40,000 nucleotides of DNA from the NCBI GenBank assembly GCA_030674155.1, contig CM060319.1, forward strand, positions 2,876,068 through 2,916,067. Direction: 5' to 3'. The stretch comes from Stramonita haemastoma (Eukaryota; Mollusca; Gastropoda; Neogastropoda; Muricidae). Numbering within the stretch: position 1 is the first letter of the stretch; each line of letters starts with the position of its first letter. Made by a program: the position numbers and the translations under genes. Below are positions 24,402 through 36,528 of this stretch, one piece after another. The notes under the pieces were generated by a model that was not told the DNA's origin, did no database searches, and was given only the letters and a program-made list of their open reading frames with translations.

Positions 24402-24420
24402 CTCTCTCTCTCTCCTCGCG

Positions 24421-24480
<60 letters not shown>
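24402..24480. repeat. (CT)n array
   Basis: CT with interruptions such as cctcgcg and cttct. Confidence 0.96.
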
Positions 24481-24482
<2 letters not shown>

Positions 24483-24543
24483 GATCGAATTTTATTGCTA
24501 TCAAGCTTTACAGCCCATTGAACAAGATGGTGCTGTGTATGAC

Positions 24544-24558
24544 AGGTCACAGTGACCT
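24544..24558. promoter_or_regulatory. Perfect inverted AGGTCA palindrome, 3-bp spacer (ERE-like)
   Basis: The sequence aggtcacagtgacct is the full 15-bp consensus for steroid-receptor (ER-type) binding. The motif is seen directly; binding and any target gene are unknown. Confidence 0.45.
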
Positions 24559-24627
24559 ACAGACCATTATCAGGATTTCTCGTACCCACATTATACAAAC
24601 AGTCGGGATGACAGCATTTCTTTCGTT

Positions 24628-24745
24628 CCTCAGCTAGAGCTCTGAGGTTCACCAATGGTGCTATTTTTGCGTCTACAACCGTTCCCCCACCCTAATCCAC
24701 CCACCATTTAGGTAACTACATTGCGACTTCGGGGGTGGTTACTGC
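24628..24745 (+). repeat. Dispersed repeat H, copy 2
   Basis: Shares agctagagctctgaggttca, a C-rich tract, and attgcgacttcgggggt with copy 1. Confidence 0.5.
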
Positions 24746-24831
24746 AAAATACCTCTTATCTCTCTGAGCAGTGTGTTCATAGAAAACCTGCCATCCAGGT
24801 AAAACTGCATCATGCGTAAAATCTTTCCTCT

Positions 24832-24842
24832 CTCATCTCTCT

Positions 24843-24932
<90 letters not shown>
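24832..24932. repeat. (CT)n array
   Basis: CT with four CC/TT slips. Confidence 0.96.
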
Positions 24933-24934
<2 letters not shown>

Positions 24935-25235
24935 TGTGTGAGGGCAACGCAAAGTTCAACAAGTTCAAGTTAAATGCACAGGCTACAAGTCACAAGTCAA
25001 GTGAATCAATCAATGCTTATTTCGGTACGGAAGACGTTCTTTCCTTCAAAGGGCACACACCGCAGTGGACAAGCTTTCATCTCTCTCTCTCTTCTACCGT
25101 CACAACACCAGAGTAAGAAGCCAAGCGCTTTGAAGCTGTTGCTATAATTATTGAACCAAACATTTGCATATCATGAATTCATCAAAGAATCAACTAACCA
25201 CTCATTCCATCCATCAATTTATCAAGCAATCACAC

Positions 25236-25380
25236 AGGCACAGACACAGACACAGACACACACAGACACAGACACACACACAAACACACACACACACACA
25301 CAACACACACACACACGCACGCATGCACACACACACATACACACACACACGCACATAATGCTGTTGCTGTTGCTGCTATA

Positions 25381-25459
<79 letters not shown>

Positions 25460-25460
25460 A
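25236..25460. repeat. (CA)n followed by (CT)n
   Basis: CAGACA/CA grades into pure CA to about 25352. A short gap with ctgttgctgttgctg follows, then CT at 25383-25460. Confidence 0.96.
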
Positions 25461-25663
25461 GCATACGCATCTTCATTTAGTGAAGTCACCACTGAAGTAA
25501 TCTACTCTCTAAGGCAAAGTGATCATATCCAAACTGGACTGCATGACATCACTAAACTCTTGATCACAAAATAGACATGGACCGCTTTTTTTCCCTACCA
25601 CCAGAACAACGTGAATCTAAATGCATAAGTAGTTGCATAATAATGCGGCAAGCAAGGTTTTTT

Positions 25664-25688
25664 TTTATTATTTGTTTGGTTTTTTATT
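25664..25688 (-). promoter_or_regulatory. Candidate polyadenylation signals of the RING gene
   Basis: Two AATAAA hexamers on the minus strand (25688-25683 and 25669-25664) lie 12 and about 30 nt after the TGA stop. They would give a very short 3' UTR. A-rich hexamers are common in this AT-rich DNA, so use of either one is an inference. Confidence 0.4.
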
Positions 25689-25699
25689 CTTCTCCGACT

Positions 25700-26425
25700 T
25701 CACTGACGCCAGAACAGAGGCTTGAAATGGAACATCTTCCCCCGACGAGACACCTGAGAGTTGCTTCCCTTGCTGACCACAGGTGGCGCTTCTCCGGTGA
25801 TGACGTCATCTTTCTTGTGTCGTGTGTCCAGTTTGGCGGACAGAGCTCGCGCATTGCCGGACGTTTTCGCCGATTTGCTTGGCGTGCATCTCATTAGGGC
25901 CGACGGTGACGTGTCAGGGCGGATCACGTGACGGGATTTGCCCAGGGGAGAGAACTGCTTGGGTGTGGACTTGATGAGGGTCACTCTGGGCGGGTCTCGG
26001 ATGAAGGCAGAGGAGGAGGAGGAGGGGGGACACTTCCTGTCCTTCAGGCAGCTCTGGGTGCAACAAGGAGCCACCTTGCCCAGCGTGGAGACCCCGTGAC
26101 CTTTCCCCCCGCCGCTGCCCACATCCTCAATGTTGTTGTTGTTGTTGAGGAGGAATCCCTCACTGACCGGGGTCAGCGAGTCCACCATGGGCGGAGTGGA
26201 AGAGGACCGGAAGGGGTACTTGCCCGTGCTGACGGAAACGGCCTTTGACCCGGAAGCGGAATGCCGCAGCTTTAGGATGCGCTCTCGGCAGACGACACAG
26301 CGGAGAGGCAGCGCCCTCTGGGCCACCGCCACCTGGATGGTGCGGATGAAGCACTTCCGGCACACCACGCGGTGCTCGCAGGGAAACGTCTGCATGGTGG
26401 CGCGTGCTCCCAGACACACCACGCA
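25700..26425 (-). CDS. 3'-terminal coding exon of a RING-finger (C3HC4) protein
   Basis: Seen: an open frame of 241 codons plus TGA on the minus strand. Its upstream edge is a good splice acceptor (tctgtatttcag, intron side 26426 upward), so the in-frame ATG at 26446 is probably intronic and not the true start. Numbering from the first exon residue, the zinc ligands are C1, C4, C16, H18, C22, C25, C43 and C46. This is a complete C3HC4 RING of the C-x-H-x3-C-x2-C subtype also seen in IAP, MEX-3 and Neuralized RINGs. The segment between C25 and C43 is hydrophobic with basic residues, as expected for an E2-facing helix. Residues 47-241 are a Ser/Pro/Lys-rich, probably disordered tail with poly-Asn and poly-Ser runs and no membrane segment. 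Known of the family: most such RINGs are E3 ubiquitin ligases. Activity and substrate here are inference, and I cannot name an orthologue. The base composition is GC-richer than its surroundings, which fits coding DNA. Confidence 0.85.
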   Translation of the reverse strand, partial: CVVCLGARATMQTFPCEHRVVCRKCFIRTIQVAVAQRALPLRCVVCRERILKLRHSASGSKAVSVSTGKYPFRSSSTPPMVDSLTPVSEGFLLNNNNNIEDVGSGGGKGHGVSTLGKVAPCCTQSCLKDRKCPPSSSSSAFIRDPPRVTLIKSTPKQFSPLGKSRHVIRPDTSPSALMRCTPSKSAKTSGNARALSAKLDTRHKKDDVITGEAPPVVSKGSNSQVSRRGKMFHFKPLFWRQ

Positions 26426-26449
26426 CTGAAATACAGACACCAACACACC

Positions 26450-26512
26450 ATTTATTTATCTATTTATTTATTTATTTATTTGTTTGTTTGTTTGTTTGTT
26501 TATTTGTCTATT
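26450..26512. repeat. (TTTA)n/(TTTG)n just upstream of the RING exon acceptor
   Basis: TTTA units pass to TTTG and back. On the gene's strand this is AAAT-rich DNA 25-90 nt upstream of the acceptor. Confidence 0.95.
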
Positions 26513-26547
26513 TACCACAACAGACAATGTATTTAGTAGCAGTAGCC

Positions 26548-26672
26548 TAGTAGGCACCCATCAGTCTCGGAAGACTATGGAGTTGCGCTCTAGTCTTTAG
26601 AGCGCAAAGCCTGGGTAAGTAAGTATGGAGGGCAAGCTGTTACCCATGTAGCAGACCCCCCCCCCCCTTTTC
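26548..26672 (-). mobile_element. SINE-C, 3'-end fragment
   Basis: Plus-strand text gtaggcacccatcagtctcg, then gaagactatggagttgcgct, ending at a C-run. It matches the left part of the two longer copies. Confidence 0.8.
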
Positions 26673-26764
26673 CCCTAAAAACAAACTTGGAGACATGAAA
26701 ATGAAAAAAAATGTACAGGCTTATTTGCGTGTTCGTCAGCGAAAGATTATACACACGTAATTTC

Positions 26765-26868
26765 AAACACATACACACACTCATACACACACACGCGCGC
26801 GCGCGCATGCACACACACACACGCACGCACGCACACACAAACACAGGTATATATATATATATATATAC
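26765..26868. repeat. (CA)n/(CG)n then (AT)n
   Basis: CA with CGCGCGCGCG inside, then ATATAT. Confidence 0.94.
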
Positions 26869-27344
26869 AATTATTATTTTCATTATTATTCATCGAACAC
26901 TCACACGGCCACTACTGTTGTCTGTCATAATTATGAGTGAAAATACATTGTGCTGCCAATAAGCACCTGACAAGTCAGGCTCAACACATCTGACTTTGGC
27001 ATGAGAGAGAATGGCTTTTTTTAGTCTCTCTGAAAAGCGTAGGAGAATAGACCAAGAAGGCAGAAAACAGACAAGAAAGAGACGACAGGAAGAAAAGGGA
27101 ATAAGGCAGAGACACAGAGAAGGACAGCAAAGAGGGAACTCCTAGCTCAGACTTCCCGAAAGGTGGGGATGTTGTTGATACTGACAAGCTCCCTGGCATC
27201 CCCACGGGGTAAAAACAGAAAAGCAGACCCTGGGACTGATATAAAAAACAAAACGGGGAAAAGTAACCAAGGGCTACAAAACAAACATGACAGAATGGTA
27301 GCAGGAGGATGTGTAAAAAATAAAGAGCGAGAGAGAGAAAGATA

Positions 27345-27387
<43 letters not shown>

Positions 27388-27429
27388 TATATATAATTTA
27401 TTTTATTTATTTATTTATTTATTTTATTT

Positions 27430-27432
<3 letters not shown>
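27345..27432. repeat. (TA)n then (TTTA)n, flanking the full-length SINE-A
   Basis: TA to about 27393, then TTTA which is the SINE tail read in reverse. Confidence 0.95.
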
Positions 27433-28562
<1,130 letters not shown>

Positions 28563-28988
28563 TCCGTCAGTCTCGGAAGACTATGGGGTTGCCTCTAGGC
28601 TGCAGAGCGCAAAGCTTGGGTAATGTAAGTATGGAGGGAAGCTGTTACCATGCAGCAAGACCCCCCCTCTTCCACGTCGCTGGAATGTCCATTGGAAAGG
28701 CAGTCGCCGATACGAATGGTTCCAGTGTCGTCGCAGGAGCCGCCAAAACCGTTGCCGTAATTGCAGACCTACAGCCCCGAACCGCCCTGGGGACTCCAAA
28801 TCCCCGAAGTTTTCTCGGGATGGTGTCAAAACACGACACCTGGTGCATGCTGGTTTTTGTTTAATTGTATCCGCTCTTACCAGCACACGATTGCCTGCTC
28901 TTGTGAAAGGGGGAACGGGTTTTCAACTGTGCGCAAGATGTTCTGGCTCGCTCGCACCAGGGCATCAAGTTTATAGTCCCATCCGAAA
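28563..28988 (-). mobile_element. SINE-C, long copy 1
   Basis: Plus-strand order: cagtctcggaagactatggg, C-run, gatacgaatggttccagtg, ctggggactccaaatcccc, SINE-A-like middle module (ccagcacacgattgcctgct), core, stopping at catccgaa. No tRNA head or SINE-A terminal module is present. Confidence 0.82.
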
Positions 28989-28991
28989 TAT

Positions 28992-29240
28992 GATGATACT
29001 ACTACTACTACTACTATACTACTAACTACTCTACTATACTACTACTACTACTTATTATTACTAATAATATACAAATATTAATACAAATTAATTAATATAA
29101 TATTAATTATTAATATATCATCATATCAATAATCATAATATATATCATATCATCTAAGTTACAACATAATAACATAATAAATAATAATAAAATAATAATA
29201 ATACAATATAATAATAATAATGATAATAATAAGAAATATA
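28992..29240. repeat. (TAC)n and AT-rich low-complexity DNA
   Basis: TAC triplets to about 29050, then TAATAT/AATAAT-rich sequence. Confidence 0.9.
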
Positions 29241-29940
29241 AGAAATAAATATAAAAATATATGGCTGAGTCTTGTGGAGCAAACAAATCAGAGTGTTTAT
29301 TTCAAAACATTCACAGCATGCAATTGTTCACATAAGATAAACAGATAATGAATATAAAACAAAAAGTTGGGCAACTGCAACAACGAGAAATAAACAAATA
29401 AACAAGACTGAAAAAAATCCATCGATAAGCTTTACATAAAAAAGATGGGGAAAGAACAGGGGGAATTTTTTTAAAAATTAACATTAAACAAACCTTACAT
29501 GCTTCTGTACACACTGTTCATCATGACGAAAAAACAAAACAAAACCAACAAAGAGAAGTGAAGCTAAGCTTAAAAAAAGAAAAAAGAAAACGAAAGAATA
29601 AGCAGGAAAGGGCAAAATCATAACAGACTTTACAATGAGTAAGGGAAAGGGCAGCTACCGAAACTGTGCAGATGTTGCTAATGAGTTAAAACGATTAGGA
29701 AATGATAAGAAAAAAGCTTTTTTAAAAAAAGGTTAAATACGGGGCAGAAAATAATGCTAGAAGGAGAACAACAATGAGCAAAACAAAACTCCAACACCAG
29801 GAAAACAGAGAAAGGGCAACAACTAAAATAAAAGAAACACACAAAAAGGAGAAAGGATATAACTGAAAAAAATACTGGGAGAGGACTTCAAATGGATGGG
29901 AAAAAAACTCCCATCTAAACTCTGAAAACAGAAAAGAGAG
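29241..29940. other. A-rich intronic DNA
   Basis: A/G-skewed plus strand as at 27.9-28.5 kb. No feature recognised. Confidence 0.45.
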
Positions 29941-29943
29941 AGA

Positions 29944-30188
<245 letters not shown>

Positions 30189-30234
30189 GAATCAGTTGTG
30201 TTGTGTGTGTGTTGTTCAGTTGTGTGTGTGTATT

Positions 30235-30392
30235 TTTGTGCACACGTATTAAAATCTGTTCCGCTTTTTGGAAGAGTAACCCATTGTGTGCCAGTGGGAA
30301 GAGATGACAAAATTTGGAAAACTGCATACAACGGGAACTAGATTTTTAAAAATGACTTTAGTGCTTACTGCATTATCATCAAAATGAAAGAA
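30235..30392 (+). mobile_element. SINE-A, core end to tail
   Basis: gcacacgtattaaaatctg, ccattgtgtgccagtgggaa, then a decayed terminal module (acgggaactagattt). It is antisense to the RING gene and opposite to the copy at 27430-27771. Confidence 0.8.
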
Positions 30393-30433
30393 TGAAAATA
30401 AAAAGAACAGTGCGTGCGCACCGCGCGCGCGCC

Positions 30434-30451
30434 ACCACACACAACACACAC

Positions 30452-30532
<81 letters not shown>
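30434..30532. repeat. (CA)n array
   Basis: Preceded by gcgcgcgcgccacc. Essentially pure CA. Confidence 0.97.
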
Positions 30533-30534
<2 letters not shown>

Positions 30535-30859
30535 ATGCCTCCAATATATGACATATTATCTTCTTTCAATGGTTGAAGTGACTTCAGAGAGGCCAAGAAT
30601 CATGCAGCTGTATGGATTTTAGCCGCCAGGTCCGTTACAACGTCAGATGATATTGATATTGTGTATTATGTTTCAGGAGCTATATAAAGATATCTCTCTT
30701 GCAATTTGAGAAGAGACTGTATTCTACATTGTGCTTGAAGAGCTTTGTCGATAAAGACGAAAGACAAGGGACAAAATGTTGTCAAGAAAGCATTGATTAT
30801 CAGCCTTCCACTTACTGGCCAGAACAGTTTAGTGTTGTGGTACTTTCAACTGGGAATGC

Positions 30860-30978
<119 letters not shown>

Positions 30979-31194
30979 CAATATAATCGTACATATGTAT
31001 AAATATAGAATTACAAATGTATAGATGTATAGTGGTTGCTGCTGTTATTGTTACTGTTCTCATCTTCCATTCACATGTTTTAGTTGTTGTTTTGTTTTCT
31101 TGATTTTAGTGCAAAAATTGAGTCGCCTAATTGGCTGTACATTCAAAAACTGAAATTTTCATATGTATGTATACATGTGTGTGTGCCCGAACGC

Positions 31195-31219
31195 ATGCGT
31201 GTATGTATGTATGTATATA

Positions 31220-31267
<48 letters not shown>

Positions 31268-31326
31268 ATATATATATATAATATAATATTTTTATTATTA
31301 TGTATGTATGTATGTATGATCATATA

Positions 31327-31358
<32 letters not shown>
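31195..31358. repeat. (GTAT)n/(TA)n/(GT)n compound
   Basis: GTAT, TA, TATAATATA, GTAT again, TA, then GT. Located 60-225 bp downstream, in transcript sense, of the 64-nt exon. Confidence 0.95.
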
Positions 31359-31419
31359 TGTACTGGTTGTTAACATTGCATACACGTCACATGTACTGTT
31401 CTATACACAATGTCCTCAC

Positions 31420-31483
31420 CTCCTCATCCTCATCCAGTAAAGCTGTCCACGTCTCGTTCCTCCATTTTGGCCAGTAGTTTGTC
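31420..31483 (-). CDS. Penultimate visible exon of the RING-finger gene (64 nt)
   Basis: Seen on the minus strand: an acceptor (ttatttgtgtgttgcag) lies immediately upstream at 31484 and beyond. The exon is 64 nt, followed by the donor GAG|gtgagg (31419 downward). The only sensible open frame starts after one leftover base. It encodes 21 residues beginning TNYWPKW and ending LLDEDEE, with three Trp and an acidic end. This frame finishes exactly on a codon boundary, and the exon at 26425 begins on one, so the two join in phase and place the acidic stretch directly before the first RING cysteine. The previous exon must contribute two bases of the first codon. It was not found and may lie upstream in this window or beyond it. 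The exon was identified by reading splice sites and phase, not by homology, so moderate caution applies. A short Trp-rich lead-in before a C-terminal RING is consistent with a conserved linker. Confidence 0.62.
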
Positions 31484-31568
31484 CTGCAACACACAAATAA
31501 CAACCCTCAGAATTCCAGTCCAAAAGTACTTTCACTGTCCCCTACCGTATCGATCAATATAAATCAGG

Positions 31569-32008
31569 TAGTAGGCACCCATCAGTCTCGGAAGACTATG
31601 GAGTTGCGCTCAAGTCTTTAGAGCGCAAGCCTGGGTAAGTCTGGAGGGAAAGCTGTTACCCATGCAGCAGACCTCCCCCCCCCCCCTCTTCATGTCGCCA
31701 GAATAGTCCATTGGAAGGGCAATCGCTGATACGAATGGTTCCAGTGCTGTCGCAGGAGTCGCTGGAACGTTGCCGTATTCAGCCCCGAATCACCCTGGGG
31801 ACTCCAACTCCTTGACTTTTCCTCAAGGATGGTGTCTAAACACGACAAGTGTGTCGATGCTGTTTTTTTAATTGTCATTTTGTTGTCATCCGCTCGTACC
31901 GGCACACAATGGCCTGCTCTTTCCAAAGGCAGAACTGGTTTTCAATGAGTGCGCAAGATGTTCTGCGTGCATTCGCACACAGGGCCTTGATTCATAGTCT
32001 CATCTGAA
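31569..32008 (-). mobile_element. SINE-C, long copy 2
   Basis: Same order as copy 1: cagtctcggaagactatgga, C-run, gatacgaatggttccagtgc, ctggggactccaactccttg, middle module (ccggcacacaatggcctgct), core, stopping at catctgaa. It ends at the same internal core point as copy 1. The copy lies just upstream of the 64-nt RING exon. Confidence 0.84.
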
Positions 32009-32350
32009 TAAACAAGGCAAGGTATCTATTAAGACCGCTTCACCATGGTGAAAAAAAAAACCCCGAAAACTGAAACGGCGGGGGATCGTCCCTCGATCCA
32101 AAGAGCTTGCCAAGACAGTCCTGCAGGGCATAGTGCAAGGACGGAGAAAGAGTGAGAGGAATACAGAGGAAGGAGATGGAGGAGTACAGACAACATCTCA
32201 GGAGGCTGGGAGAGGCCTGAGGCATGAGTGAAGGAAGGAAGCAGAGAGAGAGAGAGAGAGAGAGAGGCGGAAGGAAGGAAAGAGAAAGAATGGAGAGAAG
32301 GGGGTGGCTTGTCAAGTCCTCCATGGCACCCCTAGGCTGCCCATAATACA
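32009..32350. other. Unique DNA with short GA run
   Basis: A (GA)n run lies at about 32245-32267. The minus-strand frame is low-complexity and not supported. Confidence 0.4.
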
Positions 32351-32361
32351 ACAGGATATGT

Positions 32362-32553
32362 AATCAACGTGTCTTTGTTCTTCAAGTCACATGAAGTCCA
32401 GTCATACTTTCCACACAAAATCAATGTGGTTTTTTTGGCCCTCAAGTCAAAGAAAATCAAAGTCGAGTCATAGCTTCCATGCAAAATCAACGTGTCTTTG
32501 TTTTTCAAGTCAAATGAAGTCAAAGTGCAGTCATAGTTTCCATACGAAATCAA
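32362..32553. repeat. About 62-bp tandem repeat, 3 diverged copies
   Basis: Anchors ttcaagtcac (32381), ctcaagtcaa (32441) and ttcaagtcaa (32504) are each followed by tcatactttccac-like and aaatcaa blocks. Confidence 0.85.
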
Positions 32554-32865
32554 CATTTCTTAGTGTTCTTTACTGCTGGTACCTTTGTTGCGATAGCAAT
32601 CTATGATTAGAATCTGTCAAGAGAAACGGGACTTCAGAAACGATGATCTTAACAGACACATTGGCAGAGCAACAATTTTGAGAGAAAAATGAGAGTAAAG
32701 AATGACATTACTGTATTACCAAAAAAATGTGTTGTTGTAGCCTTGTGGTTGTATTTACGTCCCAGTGGAACTTGGATACATGCATGCAGATACACATTGT
32801 CTAGCTAGAATCACTGCAAGCAAATAAGAGCGCGCATGCCGCGCGCGCACCACACACCACACACA

Positions 32866-32965
32866 CATGGAGAGAGAGACAGAGAGACAGAGACAGATAG
32901 CCAAACAGCCAGCAGACAGGCAGAGACAGACAGACAGACAGACTGACTGACAGACAGACCGGGAA
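32866..32965. repeat. (GA)n/(GACA)n array
   Basis: GAGACAGA passing to GACAGACA and GACTGACT. Preceded by a GCGC/CA block at about 32830-32865. Confidence 0.92.
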
Positions 32966-33595
32966 AAATTTACTAACAAAAAAGTGTAAACAATGACCAT
33001 TTCTTTCTCTTTCAAAAACTGTAACCATCATTTCTCCTGTCTTTCTTTCACCACACTGACACAAGAGTGGCCCTTTTCTTTCCATTTTTGTTCTGCCCTT
33101 CTCTTTCCTCTATCGATCTGCCGACACAGAACAGCCTTTTTCTGCTCTCCCCTTGGCCTCAGGATGCTCTTTTTGCACACGGCACTACCCTTTTTTGCAC
33201 ACGCTGTCAACAGCATTACAGACGGGACATGCGCCTAAGTACATACGTCACGAAACTTTCTCTGGAGCAGACGCCATTTCCCGGCACGCTAAGCACCATA
33301 GATCACCTATCGCACGCCATCTTCAACTCACAGAAAGTAATGGAGGCATAAAAAGCGAAAGGGAAAGAGAAAGAAAGCACAAAAATGAAAGAGGAAACAT
33401 TTTATGTAAAGAATAAAAAAGAAAAAATGATATGGTCAGACAAACAGTAATAGCTAGTATAGAGCTTGAAAAAAGCATCTGAGACTGGCGCACATGCATT
33501 ATACAATGCATGCATGCACGCACAGGTTGCATATACATACACCTACACGTGCGCCCAAGTGCCGCGCGCGCGACGCACACACCACACCACAACCG
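32966..33595. other. Unique DNA, no confident gene
   Basis: A short Lys/Arg-rich minus frame (33028-33216) and a GC-richer stretch near 33215-33330 were inspected. No splice-supported exon was found. Confidence 0.4.
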
Positions 33596-33597
33596 CA

Positions 33598-33600
33598 CCA

Positions 33601-33640
<40 letters not shown>

Positions 33641-33642
33641 AC
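33598..33642. repeat. (CA)n array
   Basis: Pure CA after cgcgcgcgacgcac. Confidence 0.95.
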
Positions 33643-34265
33643 AGAGTCTCTTTTTCTCGTTCCCTCTTTTCTCTATTTCTACTTTTTATTTGACCTTTTT
33701 CTTTTTTTCATTCTGTTGGCCAACTCCACCAGGCAACAGTTTATTCTGTCATGTACAGAATCAGTTCTGTTTATCTACATCAGCATTTGTTTATCTAGAG
33801 CACGAGAGGGCATCCACGTACGTGCCTTATATGCAAGAACAGGAATTGATATTACAGTTTTTAAGGGAGGGCCCCTGTTGTTTTTTTGTCATATTTCTGG
33901 AGTTGTTAGTCGGTCGTGACTTCAGTCTTGAACATGGAACAAGCCCAACAGCACAAGAACAATGTATCACGAATAAGCAAGCACGGGGGAAAAGCAGAGA
34001 GGAGGAGGTAGAGAGGAGGGAGGAGACAGACAGACAGACAGAGGGACAGACAATGATAATGACAACGACTTATCATGAAACTGATAGTGATGATGATGAT
34101 GATGATCATGATGCATCGATGATAACGATGATTTCTAAAAGTAACAACTAAGTTTTAACATCAACTTTTTTCATCTGGCCCTTGCCCTGAAAAAAGCATC
34201 ACCATATAATCATAATCAACGATTTAATTAAAGGGGCAGTGAAGGAGAGGGTTGATGAGGAAAAA
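33643..34265. other. Unique DNA with short GACA and GAT runs
   Basis: GACA runs lie at about 34026-34050 and GAT repeats at 34088-34108. At 34166-34190 a short minus-strand match (catctggcccttgccctga) to the sequence at the right window end may be a SINE-tail scrap. Confidence 0.4.
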
Positions 34266-34435
34266 AATCAGACACACAAGACAGACACGCAGACAGACAG
34301 AGACAAGCAAAGAGAGACAGGCGAACAGAGACAGACAGACAGAAACAGAAAGAGAGAAAAACAAGACCAACCAAGAGGCAAATAGACGTCGACAGACAGA
34401 CAGACAGACAGACAAGGAAGCCAAAACAGACAGTA
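34266..34435. repeat. Degenerate (GACA)n array
   Basis: GACACAC/GACAGACA/GAGACA units, purest near 34393-34416. Confidence 0.9.
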
Positions 34436-34469
34436 TCATTCGCCGTCATCGACCCTGGTCTCCCCACAG

Positions 34470-34530
34470 CGGCCCTTAGTGGCGGCAAAAGAAGAGCAGG
34501 TGACTGGCCCAACCATGAGGTCCAGCCAGG
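34470..34530 (+). CDS. Weak candidate 61-nt internal exon
   Basis: A strong acceptor (ctggtctccccacag) ends at 34469 and a strong donor (CCAGG|gtaagctt) begins at 34531. Two plus-strand frames are open across the interval (RPLVAAKEEQ... or ALSGGKRRAG...). No neighbouring exon or protein similarity is visible, so this may be a chance pairing of splice motifs. Confidence 0.15.
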
Positions 34531-34809
34531 GTAAGCTTGTTTTCTCTCTGATTGGCCATGATGTCACCCTACTCCTCGTCTGCACTGGCTGCCTCCAAAC
34601 CTCTTTGAAGGACGAACAGGTCACGTACCCCTTCCCCCACCTCCACTTCCCTCCTCCCCTCGGCTTTCTTCTTTCTTCTCCCTCCCCATCATCCCCATCA
34701 TCATCATTATTCTGTCCTCTTCCTCTGCTTTCTTCCACTCTGCAATCTTTGCCCTACTCCACTGATCAAAAGCAGAGAGGAGGAGAAAATGGCTGCCGCT
34801 TGCTTTCTG

Positions 34810-34915
34810 CAGGAGAGCAGATAAGCTGTGATTTGATTGGTTCTTACTGGGGGAAGAATGGATAAGTTGTGATTTGATAGGTTCTTTCTGGGAAGAGCAG
34901 ATAAGATGTGATTGG
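34810..34915. repeat. About 41-bp repeat, 3 copies, each with a GATA site
   Basis: Units contain agataagctgtgatttgat, ggataagttgtgatttgat and agataagatgtgattgg, the first two followed by ggttctt-type sequence. Confidence 0.85.
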
Positions 34916-35162
34916 GTGGCTGGGTTTTTTTTTAAGTCTTCCGTCTGTGCAAGATTGCTCTTATGGGGTCTTTGATTGTGTTGCCGCAGACCTTTGCTTG
35001 AATGATTGGTTTAATGCAGGCACACATGCAGGGATCAAATTATGATTGATACTGGACCACGAAGAGCCTGTTTGAAGTTTGGACAACATTAAGGAAATAA
35101 CATTTTCCATATGAGCATATGGTGGGTATCAGGATTTTTATGCATCATTGGCTTTGACCAGG

Positions 35163-35165
<3 letters not shown>

Positions 35166-35226
<61 letters not shown>
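35166..35226. repeat. (GT)n array
   Basis: Pure GT. Confidence 0.97.
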
Positions 35227-35227
<1 letters not shown>

Positions 35228-35344
35228 CTGAATCAATCTTACTATACTGTGCATGTTTATTGTGTAAGGTCATCATGTCTCCCAGGTTTTCTTTTGATGG
35301 ATCGATGTCACACAGTCTGATTTACGTTTTCTCTCTCTCGCTAT

Positions 35345-35369
35345 GGGTGTGTGTGTGTGTGTGTGTGTA

Positions 35370-35459
<90 letters not shown>
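35345..35459. repeat. (GT)n followed by (GA)n
   Basis: GT with one TAT slip joins about 70 bp of pure GA. Confidence 0.97.
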
Positions 35460-35460
<1 letters not shown>

Positions 35461-35593
35461 AAACCATCACATACCCCATCATTCCACGTGACATAATTAT
35501 ACATCTATCACCCCAGTCCCTTCATCCCCACTTCCAGTCTCTCTCACGTCTTCTGTGGCACACCTTGTCACCTCGTCTCGGGTTTGCTTAAAT

Positions 35594-35595
<2 letters not shown>

Positions 35596-35678
<83 letters not shown>

Positions 35679-35952
35679 GTGTTTATATGTATGTATATGT
35701 ATGTGTGTTTTTGTGTGTGTGTGTTTGTGTGTTTAACTATGTCTGTGTTTCTGCACACACGGGCATGCACGTGTATGTGCATGTTGCGTGTGTGCGTGCG
35801 TGTGTGTGCTTTAGCGTGCATGCGTGTGTGCGCGTTCGCTCACTTATGCAAAGAATGATTGTGTGTGTGCGCGCGTGTCTCTGTGCGTGCGTGCGTGCGT
35901 GCGTGCATGCATGTGTGTGTATTTGTTTGTATGTGTGTGTGCGTGCGTGTGC

Positions 35953-36005
<53 letters not shown>
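35596..36005. repeat. (CT)n followed by a complex GT/GC-rich array
   Basis: CT to about 35674, then GTAT, GT, GCGT and TGCATGCA variants, ending in about 45 bp of pure GT. Confidence 0.95.
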
Positions 36006-36009
<4 letters not shown>

Positions 36010-36415
36010 CAGTGTTCCCCTGTGTGACAGGCCCCGTAGCCATTTTCTGCGGAAGGCAGGCTGGATCAGACATGCCAATTTGCCTCCGCCTCAGGCCAGC
36101 AAACTCCCTCCTCCCCTCCCCCCCCCAAAGCGCGCTGAAGAGAAAATAATAACATAATAACACCAGGTCCTCTGAGATTCTCCCGGCCAGCCGCCCCAGT
36201 AAACAGGGTCAATTTGATCAAATCCTCTCTGTGTGCACAACAAACAAATAAACAGACAAACAGACAAACAAAACAACATTGCTGATTGTTTGTGTTCCAT
36301 CGTTGTGAGATGATGACTTGGTACAGATAGGATTTCTAACATGTACAAACGCGTGCAGAGACTAGACATACAAACACAGATACAGATACACAGGCTCACA
36401 GACACAGACACAGAC
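36006..36415. other. Unique DNA with a short (ACAA)-rich run
   Basis: GC-richer near 36020-36130 and open in a plus frame continuing from the GT array. No domain was recognised. Confidence 0.4.
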
Positions 36416-36528
36416 ACAAACACATGCACGCGCGCGCGCACGCGCACACACACACACACACAGATACACATACACATAAACACACATTCACATGAACACA
36501 CACACACACACACACACGCGCGCGCGGG
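36358..36528. repeat. (GACACA)/(CA)n with CGCG blocks
   Basis: Alternating CA and CGCGCG. Confidence 0.93.

Noticed and set aside
25801..25808. CRE palindrome TGACGTCA as a promoter element
   Set aside because: It lies inside the RING coding exon. An 8-bp site is expected by chance in 40 kb.
25928..26429. Plus-strand frames over the RING exon
   Set aside because: Shadows of the minus-strand coding exon, with no domain or splice support.
26431..26446. ATG at 26446 as the start of the RING protein
   Set aside because: A good splice acceptor lies between it and the first RING cysteine, and the joining exon upstream is in phase. The Met is probably intronic.
36006..36157. Pro-rich plus-strand frame after the (GT)n array as a coding exon
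   Set aside because: The frame runs out of the microsatellite, has a weak acceptor only, and is low-complexity.
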